DNA from: Actinomycetales bacterium
GTDB lineage: Bacteria > Actinomycetota > Actinomycetes > Actinomycetales > Cellulomonadaceae
Assembly (NCBI GenBank): GCA_012514835.1
Contig: JAAYZM010000450.1
Location: forward strand, 1 to 7,670
Direction of reading: 5' to 3'
Length of the DNA: 7,670 nucleotides
In this document: in pieces, positions 1-5,961 of the stretch
Numbering within the stretch: the first letter of the stretch is position 1
Layout of the letters: every line of letters starts with the position of its first letter
Program-made: the position numbers and the translations under genes
The notes under the pieces: model-generated
Seen by the model: the letters and a program-made list of their open reading frames with translations, nothing else
Told to the model about the DNA's origin: nothing
Databases searched by the model: none

Positions 1-828
1 GGACTCGACCGTGAGGTCGTTGACGTGCAGGTCGAAGTCCCGCGTCACCGCGTAGAGGTCCGCGTCATAACGTCGCTCGTCCCGGTCGCCCACCTTGACG
101 GTGTACGAGCGCGTCTGGTGCTCGCCCTGACCCGTGAACGTCGCGTGCGCGTTGACGTCCACCACCATGTACGGCATGTAGATGCCCATGACGTTCTCAG
201 GGTTGAACTCGGCGCGGAACCGGGGGTGCGCGTAGAACTTCCGCTTCCCCACGAACTCGGCGATCCGCCGGACCGCTTCCTCCTTGGGCAGGCGGAACGG
301 CAGCACCATGTCCGGCACGGCCCCGTTGGGGATCTGCTGGTTCATGGACAGCACGTTGCGGCACCAGTGGCACCGGGCCTGCGTGCTGTGGTCAGTGTCG
401 ATGACCACCTCGGCGCCGCACGCGGTGCACTTGAACGTCATGACCACGTCGGTGGACGGGATGATGTCCGCCGAGCCGGAGCCCATGACCACGCCGCGCA
501 GGTCGCCGATCCCCTGGTTGAGGCCGAAGGCCTCGTTCATGTTGAGGTTGTCCCACTCGTGGCGGCAGAAGTGGCACCGGAGCTTGCCGGTGGCCGCGTT
601 GAGCGAGATGTCGGTGGACCCGCACCGGCCGCACTTGTTGAGGCCGTCCTTCGCCTCGGCGTCCGTGCGGAACGACTGCGGTCCCTCGGGTTCTGCGAGT
701 CCCGGGAAGACGCCGTCGGCCGGGGCCGTCGCGGGGTCGCTCACGCGATCCGCGACGGCCTCCGCCGTCGGCTGTGACACGGGCTCGGGTACGGGCGGCT
801 GCCCGCCGTTCGGGTCAGTGTCGGTCAC
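1..828 (-). CDS. Double zinc-ribbon (TFIIB-type) protein, YdjG-like, partial at 3' end
   Basis: 276 codons are visible and the gene continues past the left edge. After a Pro/Ala/acid-rich, probably disordered N-terminus (residues 1-60) come two zinc ribbons: C66-x2-C69 with C85-x2-C88, and C134-x2-C137 with C153-x2-C156. A mixed region with an extended strand-rich look follows (about 170-276). No membrane segment is seen in the visible part. The GTG start lies 8 bases after the stop of the SPFH gene, so the two form one transcription unit; the Shine-Dalgarno is weak, which suggests coupling. From family knowledge, an SPFH protein next to a TFIIB-type zinc-ribbon protein resembles ydjI/ydjG of the Bacillus pspA-ydjGHI operon, where these proteins help place PspA at the membrane. 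The YdjG relation is inferred from domain type and neighbour only. If it holds, C-terminal membrane helices should lie beyond the window. Reading frame and zinc ribbons are certain; function is not. Confidence 0.85.
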   Translation of the reverse strand, partial: MTDTDPNGGQPPVPEPVSQPTAEAVADRVSDPATAPADGVFPGLAEPEGPQSFRTDAEAKDGLNKCGRCGSTDISLNAATGKLRCHFCRHEWDNLNMNEAFGLNQGIGDLRGVVMGSGSADIIPSTDVVMTFKCTACGAEVVIDTDHSTQARCHWCRNVLSMNQQIPNGAVPDMVLPFRLPKEEAVRRIAEFVGKRKFYAHPRFRAEFNPENVMGIYMPYMVVDVNAHATFTGQGEHQTRSYTVKVGDRDERRYDADLYAVTRDFDLHVNDLTVES

Positions 829-836
829 GGCGCGCC

Positions 837-2039
837 CTAGAGCCCGAGGACCTTGTTCTTGGCTGCGTCGAAGTCTTCCTGGGTGATGAGGCCCTGGTCG
901 AGCAGCGTCTTGAGCTGGGTCAGCTTCGCGACCGGGTCCTCAGCCGCTGGGGCCGCCGCGGGGGCCGCCGCCTGCTGCTGGTGCGGAGGCGGCGAGGCGG
1001 GCTGCTGGAGCCCACCCATCGCACCACCCGCAGCGTTCATGCCCATGCCGAGGAATGCCATGCCGGCACCGCCGCCAGCCCCCCCGTCGCTCTCCCCCGC
1101 AGCCTGGATGCCTCGGGCCGCCGCCTGCTGCATGAACGAGTTCCCTCGCGAACCGCTGAGCGCGTCGGCCTTCTTGACGTCGCTGAGCAGCGCACGGGTG
1201 TCCTCGTCGTACTCGATCGACGCGATCGCGACCTTGACGATCGTCAGGCCGCGGTCCGACGTCCATTGGTAGCCGTCCTCGACCGCCTGGCCGAGCGACT
1301 GGGCGAACCCGAGCGAGTCGGACTGGATCCGCGTGATGCGGTTCCCCTTCGACGGGTCGTTCGTGTAGAGCGAGAACGCGGGGGCGAGGCAGCTGACGAC
1401 CTCGTTGAAGAGTTGTGTGGCCGCGTCGTTGTCGAGGTCGGTGAAGTCGAAGACACGCGGGCTCGCCGAGTAGTAGGCGAGCGGCACGAAGCCCTTGACG
1501 AAGAGGATCGGGTCGACGATGCGCAGCGTGTAGGTGCCGCGCGTGACGGCGCCCACCTGGGCGTTGAGGTACGCGTCGTCCCAGTAGATCTCCGACTGGG
1601 TGCCGAAGCGGTTGTTGGGGATCTCCTTGAGGTTCACGTAGAACGCGAGCTGCTGCGAGCCCGGCTGCCCACCGAACTTGAACCGCTCCCAGGACATCTT
1701 GATGGTCGAGGAGACGATGCCGTCACCGGCGAAGATCGACTGTGCGTTCGGGTCCTGGGAGTCCCAGATGAAGCCGCCGGCCTCGCCGACGAAGCCCGTG
1801 ATCTGCCCGTCCTGGATCGTCACGAGGCCGTAGCCCTCCGGCACCACGATGCGGCTGCCGTTCGTGATGATGTGCTCGGAGCCCTTCGTGTTGGAGCCCC
1901 TTCCCGCGTTCTGGCCCTGGGCCACCGCGGGGAAGATCGCCGCTGTCGGTGCGAGCCCTGCCGGCGGGACCAGGAAGTCCTTCCACTGATCGGCGAACAT
2001 CCCGCCGATCGCGCCGCTGAACGCCTTGATGAAGCCCAT
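837..2039 (-). CDS. SPFH-domain protein with C-terminal SHOCT domain, YdjI-like
   Basis: This is a 400-residue protein. The N-terminus (MGFIKAFSGAIGGMF) looks like an amphipathic membrane-contact helix. An SPFH (band 7-like, 'virion core protein'-like) domain follows at about 55-290, with VVPEGYGLVTIQDGQITG at 65-82 as its first strands. Then come a helical stretch with Gln and Ala, a Gly/Met-rich low-complexity part (316-343), a Pro/Gln/Ala linker (346-366) and a final SHOCT module (about 368-400, LTQLKTLLDQGLITQEDF). The ATG at 2039 is chosen because AAAGGGG sits 5 bases upstream and the homologous N-terminus begins here; the frame stays open upstream to 2135, but that extension is unconvincing. 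SPFH proteins form oligomeric membrane scaffolds. Together with the following zinc-ribbon gene, this suggests a cell-envelope stress function as in Bacillus YdjI. No pspA-like gene is in the window. Confidence 0.9.
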   Translation of the reverse strand: MGFIKAFSGAIGGMFADQWKDFLVPPAGLAPTAAIFPAVAQGQNAGRGSNTKGSEHIITNGSRIVVPEGYGLVTIQDGQITGFVGEAGGFIWDSQDPNAQSIFAGDGIVSSTIKMSWERFKFGGQPGSQQLAFYVNLKEIPNNRFGTQSEIYWDDAYLNAQVGAVTRGTYTLRIVDPILFVKGFVPLAYYSASPRVFDFTDLDNDAATQLFNEVVSCLAPAFSLYTNDPSKGNRITRIQSDSLGFAQSLGQAVEDGYQWTSDRGLTIVKVAIASIEYDEDTRALLSDVKKADALSGSRGNSFMQQAAARGIQAAGESDGGAGGGAGMAFLGMGMNAAGGAMGGLQQPASPPPHQQQAAAPAAAPAAEDPVAKLTQLKTLLDQGLITQEDFDAAKNKVLGL

Positions 2040-2192
2040 CGGTACCCCTTTGTCTCCGTGCGGCTCGCGTGAGCGCGGGCTCGCGGTACGAACATGCAGT
2101 TCAGCGTAGCGGGACAAAGCGGGCCCGTGGTCCACCCGCGAGGACCTGCCCGAGATTCACCCTCGCGCCCGCCAGGTGCCTAGGGTGGAACG
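2040..2192. promoter_or_regulatory. Divergent intergenic region between SPFH operon and MscS-GH43 operon
   Basis: The 153 bases must hold promoters for both directions. On the minus side, AAAGGGG (complement of 2045-2051) is the ribosome site of the SPFH gene. A possible minus-strand -10 is TACGCT (complement of 2103-2108), but I see no convincing -35 at standard spacing. A direct repeat GGCTCGCG occurs at 2062-2069 and 2078-2085 in the SPFH leader, 16 bases apart, with GCG-TGAG-CGC between them. It could be a regulator site or only GC-rich chance. The plus-side promoter is listed separately. Confidence 0.5.
2156..2192 (+). promoter_or_regulatory. Candidate leaderless promoter of the MscS gene
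   Basis: A -10 element TAGGGT (2181-2186, fitting the actinobacterial TAnnnT consensus) lies 6 bases before a GTG start at 2193, so transcription would begin at or beside the start codon. A possible -35 is TTCACC (2156-2161) at a long 19-base spacing. Leaderless mRNAs with this -10-to-GTG layout are common in actinobacteria. A competing reading is that GGTGGA (2184-2189) serves as ribosome site for the ATG at 2196. Confidence 0.5.
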
Positions 2193-3245
2193 GTGATGCT
2201 CTTCTCTCCTACCTGGCCAGGGACAGCCCTCACGCTCGGGCTCGCCGTCCTCGTCGTCCTCCTCGTCGCTCTCGCGCACCGCCTCGCGTCGCGCGCTCTC
2301 GCCCGACGCGCCCCCACCGCGGTGGCGCTCGGGCGCCGCACCGCTCGCGCGTGGCTCATGCTCGTGCTCGTGGTGCTCGCGTGGCTCGCGTGCGCGACGA
2401 CGCTGCCCGGTACCCAGCCCTGGTGGCCGGTGCTCGAGCACACCTTCCTCGTCGTGACGATCGGCGCGGGGGCGTGGCTTCTCGCGAGGGCCGCGAGCTT
2501 CGGTTTCGAGCGGCTCCTGGAGCGCGAGGAGAGCGTCTCGGGTCCCGAGGGCCGACGACGGCGCACCCAGCTCCTCGTCATCCACCGGCTGGCCCTCGTG
2601 GTGGTGGCGCTCGTCGCGGTGAGCCTCGCGCTCTTCTCGTTCCCCACCATGCGCGTCGTCGGGACGAGCCTGCTCGCCTCCGCGGGCATCGTCAGCATCG
2701 TCGCGGGTCTCGCCGCGCAGTCGATTCTCGGCAACCTGATCGCCGGGGTCCAGCTCGCGTTCACGGACGCGGTGCGCGTGGGGGACGTCGTCGTCGTCGA
2801 GGGCGAGTGGGGCCATGTCGGCGAGGTGAACCTCTCGTACGTCGTCGTCTACGTCTGGGACGAGCGTCGCCTCGTGCTCCCGTGCAGCTACTTCACCTCG
2901 ACGCCCTTCGAGACGTGGACCCGCAAGTCCGACAAGGTCATCGGGATCGTGCTGATGGACCTCGACTGGCGCGTGCCGATGGTGGCCGTGCGGAAGAAGT
3001 TCCACGAGATCGTCGAGGCATCCGAGGCGTGGGACGGTCGGTCCGCCGGAGTCGTGGTGACGGGCTCCCAAGGTGGCCTGGTCACGGTACGTTTCACGAT
3101 GTCCGCGAAGGATTCCTCCGACCAGTGGACGCTGCGCTGCCTCGTCCGCGAAGAGATGATGACGTGGCTCCAGCGTGAGCACCCGGAGGCCTTGCCCACC
3201 TCGCGCGTGCTCGTGGAGCCGCGCGGGACCGAGGAGGAAGCATGA
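2193..3245 (+). CDS. MscS-family mechanosensitive ion channel
   Basis: 350 residues in the inner membrane. Hydrophobic segments lie at about 11-29, 53-69, 84-101 and 129-149, followed by the pore-lining helix equivalent to MscS TM3 (about 154-190: small-residue-rich ASAGIVSIVAGLAAQSILGN then LIAGVQLAF). The beta domain follows with RVGDVVVVEGEWGHVGEV (195-212), YVVVYVWDERRLVLP (216-230) and PFETWTR (238-244), typical of actinobacterial MscS-like channels, and then a C-terminal cytoplasmic alpha/beta part. Such channels open under membrane tension to release solutes during hypo-osmotic shock. The GTG at 2193 fits a leaderless start; an ATG one codon later gives nearly the same protein. The stop overlaps the GH43 start by 4 bases (ATGA), so both are made from one message. 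Confidence in the family is high; conductance and gating are unknown. Confidence 0.93.
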   Translation: MMLFSPTWPGTALTLGLAVLVVLLVALAHRLASRALARRAPTAVALGRRTARAWLMLVLVVLAWLACATTLPGTQPWWPVLEHTFLVVTIGAGAWLLARAASFGFERLLEREESVSGPEGRRRRTQLLVIHRLALVVVALVAVSLALFSFPTMRVVGTSLLASAGIVSIVAGLAAQSILGNLIAGVQLAFTDAVRVGDVVVVEGEWGHVGEVNLSYVVVYVWDERRLVLPCSYFTSTPFETWTRKSDKVIGIVLMDLDWRVPMVAVRKKFHEIVEASEAWDGRSAGVVVTGSQGGLVTVRFTMSAKDSSDQWTLRCLVREEMMTWLQREHPEALPTSRVLVEPRGTEEEA

Positions 3246-4711
3246 ACCGTCCGGCCCGCACCGCGGCCACGCACCCCGTGGTCCCCGGCTACCACCCGGA
3301 CCCGAGCGTGTGCCGCGTGGGAGAGGAGTACTTCCTCGCGACCTCGAGCTTCGAGTACGCCCCCGGGGTGCCGATCCACCGCAGCACCGACCTCGTGCAC
3401 TGGGAGCTCCTCGGGCACGCCTTGACGCGCGAGGACCAGTGGCCGCTGGGCACCTTCGCCGACTCGCGCGGCATCTTCGCCCCGACGCTGCGCCACCACG
3501 ACGGCCGCTTCTGGATGATCACCACGGACGTCGACGGCCTCGGTGGCCAGCTTCTCGTCACTGCGCAGGATCCCGCTGGGCCCTGGTCACCCGCGGTGCG
3601 CCTGCCGCACGTGGCCGGGATCGACCCCGACATCGCGTGGGACGACGACGGCCGCTGCCTCGTGACCTTCTGCGCGACGCTCGAGCCGCGGATCCACATC
3701 ATGCAGGTCGAGGTGGACCCCGCCACCGGCGAGACCCTCGAGGAACCGCGCTCGATGTGGTCCGGCACGGGCCTCGAACACCCTGAGGCCCCCCATCTGT
3801 ACCGGCGGGACGGCTGGTGGTACCTCATGGTCGCCGAGGGCGGCACCGGCCGGGGCCATGCCGTGTCGATCGCCCGCTCACGCTCGCCGCGTGGTCCGTT
3901 CGAGGGGGCTGCGCACAACCCGATCCTGAGCCACCGTTCGCTGGGCCACCCCGTCCAGAGCACGGGACATGCGGACCTCGTCGAACGGCCCGACGGCACG
4001 TGGGCGATCCTCTTCCTCGGCACCCGCCCGCGCGGCTCCTTCCCCGGGTGGCACGTCAACGGGCGCGAGTCCTTCCTCGCCGAGGTCAAGTGGCGTGACG
4101 GGTGGCCGCACGCGGTGGACTCCGAGGTCTCGGTTGCCGCTCCCGGCTGGTTCGAGGACGAGCTCGCGGCGCCGCTCGGCCCACGGTGGGTCTCCCCCGG
4201 GCTCCTGCCCGAGGACTTCGTCTCTCCTGCACCGGGAGGCGGCGTGGAGCTGCGCCCCGCTGACGCGCCCAGTGGCGCTGCCGCGATGATCGCCGCGCGC
4301 TGCACCGAGGAGCACTGGCGAGCGACGGCCGAGGTCGAGCCGGGCACGGGGACCGCCGCGCTCCGGGTACGCCTCGACGAGCGGCACTGGGTCGAGGTGC
4401 GCGCAGGCGCCGGGGGACTGAGCGGCGTCGTGCGGGTGGGCGACCTCGAGCAGACCCTGACGAGTCTCGCCTTCGACGGCACCGCGGCCCGGCTCGAGGT
4501 CAGGTCGGTGCCGCCCACCACGGGCGGGCCGGACGACCTCGAGCTCGCCGCTCACGTCGGGGGTCGGGAGCTCTCGCTCGGGAGGCTCGACGGGCGCTAC
4601 CTCTCCTCCGAGGTCGCCGGAGGCTTCACGGGACGCATGTGGGGGGCCCGCGCGGTCGAGGGCACCGTCACCGTGCGCCGGCTCGCCGTCGGCCCCCTCG
4701 AAGGGGCCTGA
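3242..4711 (+). CDS. GH43 family glycosidase (beta-xylosidase / alpha-L-arabinofuranosidase type), cytoplasmic
   Basis: 489 residues, close to the usual two-domain GH43 enzyme. The five-bladed propeller spans about 10-300: PVVPGYHPDPSVCRVGEEYF (12-31) carries the general base Asp20, GIDPDIAWDDDG (126-137) the pKa-setting Asp128, and HPEAPHLY (180-187) the acid Glu182. The C-terminal part (about 300-489) matches the beta-sandwich (concanavalin-like) domain found in GH43 xylosidases. There is no signal peptide, so it likely cleaves imported xylo- or arabino-oligosaccharides in the cytoplasm. The ATG overlaps the MscS stop and has AGGAGG (3232-3237) 4 bases upstream. No sugar transporter or sugar regulator is in the window, unlike many GH43 loci. 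The acid motif reads EAP where EGP is usual; the Glu is kept. Exact substrate cannot be told from sequence alone. Confidence 0.93.
   Translation: MNRPARTAATHPVVPGYHPDPSVCRVGEEYFLATSSFEYAPGVPIHRSTDLVHWELLGHALTREDQWPLGTFADSRGIFAPTLRHHDGRFWMITTDVDGLGGQLLVTAQDPAGPWSPAVRLPHVAGIDPDIAWDDDGRCLVTFCATLEPRIHIMQVEVDPATGETLEEPRSMWSGTGLEHPEAPHLYRRDGWWYLMVAEGGTGRGHAVSIARSRSPRGPFEGAAHNPILSHRSLGHPVQSTGHADLVERPDGTWAILFLGTRPRGSFPGWHVNGRESFLAEVKWRDGWPHAVDSEVSVAAPGWFEDELAAPLGPRWVSPGLLPEDFVSPAPGGGVELRPADAPSGAAAMIAARCTEEHWRATAEVEPGTGTAALRVRLDERHWVEVRAGAGGLSGVVRVGDLEQTLTSLAFDGTAARLEVRSVPPTTGGPDDLELAAHVGGRELSLGRLDGRYLSSEVAGGFTGRMWGARAVEGTVTVRRLAVGPLEGA
4691..4708 (+). terminator. Hairpin at the 3' end of the GH43 gene, possible weak terminator
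   Basis: GGCCCC (4691-4696) and GGGGCC (4703-4708) form a perfect 6-bp stem with a 6-base loop, ending immediately before the TGA stop. There is no T-tract, and the stem is inside the last codons, so it is at best a weak or Rho-assisted stop. It may only reflect GC content. Confidence 0.25.
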
Positions 4712-4755
4712 GACCCTCGAGAGCTCGACCTGATCCTGGCTCGGCGCGACGCTCG

Positions 4756-4782
4756 TGTCACAAGCGAGCCTCGGTCGGTGTC
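4756..4782 (+). promoter_or_regulatory. Predicted ECF41 sigma-factor promoter (autoregulatory)
   Basis: TGTCACA (4756-4762) is followed after exactly 16 bases by TGTC (4779-4782). From memory, ECF41 sigma factors recognise a -35 of TGTCACA and a -10 of CGTC, so this is a full -35 match and 3 of 4 at the -10. It lies upstream of the oxidoreductase-sigma operon, where ECF41 targets are usually found, and predicts a start near 4788-4790 with a leader of about 40 bases. The sigma factor encoded two genes downstream should therefore drive its own operon. Confidence 0.7.
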
Positions 4783-4826
4783 CTCCTCCCTGAAGGGCCG
4801 CACGGCGCGGCCGAGGAGGAGGACAC
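4778..4826 (+). promoter_or_regulatory. Nested inverted repeat masking the ribosome site of the oxidoreductase gene
   Basis: GTGTCCTCCTCC (4778-4789) is perfectly complementary to GGAGGAGGACAC (4815-4826). Inside it, GGCCGC (4796-4801) pairs with GCGGCC (4807-4812) around a 5-base loop. The right outer arm contains most of the Shine-Dalgarno stretch (4813-4822) and ends one base before the ATG at 4828. The left arm overlaps the predicted -10 and lies mostly upstream of the expected transcription start, so only messages arriving from upstream would contain the complete stem. The structure itself is seen directly; its role is inferred. Confidence 0.6.
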
Positions 4827-4827
4827 G

Positions 4828-5961
4828 ATGACGACGGTGGTGCTCGGTGGCGGATACGCCGGGATCATGGCGGCGAACCGACTGGCTGCCCGCGGCGCTC
4901 CCGTGCAGCTGGTGACGACGCGACCGTGGTTCGTCGAACGCATCCGGCTGCACACCGTCGCGAGCGGAGCGCGGGTCGACGCGCGCGTACCTCTCGACGA
5001 GCTCCTCGACGAGCGGGTCGAGCTGACGCTGGGCACCGCCGTGCGCGCCGGCTCGGACGTGCTCGAGCTGGAGTCCGGCGGGGACGTACCGTTCGAGACC
5101 CTGGTCCTCGCGGTCGGCTCGGGAGCGAGCCCGGCGCCCGATGCCACGTGGAGGTCTGGTGGCGCGTGGGGGTCTGGTGCCGCGATGAGCCCTCGCGCGT
5201 TCCGGGTCACCGAGGAGGACGACGCGGCGCGGCTGCGCGCGGAGCTCGAGGCGCGCCCCGATGCGCGAGTGACGGTCGTCGGAGCCGGCCTCACGGGGAT
5301 CGAGCTCGCGGGAGCGCTGACCGCGGCGGGCCGGTCCGTGCGACTCGTCAGCGCGCACGAGCCTCGCCGGGCGGCGACGAAGGCGCACCTCGCGGAGCTC
5401 GCTCGACGCGGAGTCACGATCGAGACCGGGGTGCACCTTGACGTCGAGCACCTCGAGGACACTCACGACGAGGTCCTTGTCGACGCCACGGGTCTCCTCG
5501 TGCCTCCCCTCGCCCACGAGTCCGGGCTTCCGACCGACGAGCACGGGCGGCTGATCGTCGACGAGACCCTGAGCGTCCCGGGACACCCCCGGATCCTCGG
5601 CGCGGGAGACGCGGTCCTCGTGCGTGACCCCCGCGCGCGTCACCTGCGCGCAGCATGCGCGACCGCCCTCCCGATGGGCGCCCATGCCGCCGACGTGATC
5701 CTCGCGCGAGCCGACGGCCAGGATCCGGCGCCCTTCGACCTGGGCTACCTCATGCAGTGCGTCGACCTGGGGAACGGTCGCGGCCACGTCCAGCTCGTCA
5801 GGCCAGACGACTCGGAGCGGGCCATCGCGCTCACGGGCCGCGCTGGAGGCCTGCTCAAGGAGACGGTGTGCCGGCTCACGCTGCAGTGGATGGCGCGAGC
5901 GGGACGGTACTCGTGGCCCGCGGGCCCTGCGGTGGCCGCTGCGCCTGCCCTGGCACGATGA
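4828..5961 (+). CDS. FAD-dependent NAD(P)H oxidoreductase, NDH-2/AIF-like, partner of ECF41
   Basis: 377 residues with the two-dinucleotide-fold plan of the pyridine nucleotide-disulphide oxidoreductase superfamily. FAD site: VVLGGGYAG (4-12). NAD(P)H site: VTVVGAGLTGIELAGAL (148-164). Second FAD contact: ILGAGDAV (256-263). The C-terminal part (about 302-360) has the KETV...W pattern (344-354) seen in actinobacterial relatives of type II NADH dehydrogenases. There is no CxxxxC redox disulphide and no clear membrane helix, so a soluble or peripheral flavoenzyme is likely. The ATG at 4828 follows GAGGAGGAGG by 5 bases; the frame is open upstream to 4639 but without a ribosome site. Its stop overlaps the sigma factor start (ATGA). 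ECF41 genes are known to sit beside carboxymuconolactone decarboxylases, oxidoreductases or epimerases; this is the oxidoreductase case. Electron acceptor and signal are unknown. Confidence 0.9.
   Translation: MTTVVLGGGYAGIMAANRLAARGAPVQLVTTRPWFVERIRLHTVASGARVDARVPLDELLDERVELTLGTAVRAGSDVLELESGGDVPFETLVLAVGSGASPAPDATWRSGGAWGSGAAMSPRAFRVTEEDDAARLRAELEARPDARVTVVGAGLTGIELAGALTAAGRSVRLVSAHEPRRAATKAHLAELARRGVTIETGVHLDVEHLEDTHDEVLVDATGLLVPPLAHESGLPTDEHGRLIVDETLSVPGHPRILGAGDAVLVRDPRARHLRAACATALPMGAHAADVILARADGQDPAPFDLGYLMQCVDLGNGRGHVQLVRPDDSERAIALTGRAGGLLKETVCRLTLQWMARAGRYSWPAGPAVAAAPALAR

Noticed and set aside
774..2072. Long plus-strand open frame (432 codons) opposite the SPFH gene
   Set aside because: It is Arg/Val/Leu/Glu-rich with no recognisable domain and mirrors the real gene on the other strand, a usual artefact of GC-rich DNA.
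2040..2135. In-frame N-terminal extension of the SPFH protein
   Set aside because: The ribosome site AAAGGGG and the natural family N-terminus both point to the ATG at 2039.
2157..3182. Minus-strand open frame (341 codons) opposite the MscS gene
   Set aside because: His/Arg/Glu-rich and without any domain; the opposite strand encodes a textbook MscS core.
4639..4827. In-frame upstream extension of the oxidoreductase
   Set aside because: It would overlap the GH43 end and cross the promoter and hairpin; the strong Shine-Dalgarno 5 bases before 4828 fixes the start.
4597..5787. Long minus-strand open frame (396 codons) opposite the oxidoreductase gene
   Set aside because: Composition is Arg-rich with no motif; the plus strand carries clear FAD and NAD(P)H sites over the same bases.
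5655..5957. In-frame upstream extension of the sigma factor inside the oxidoreductase gene
   Set aside because: Sigma region 2 begins right after the ATG at 5958, and the ATGA overlap is a standard coupling arrangement.
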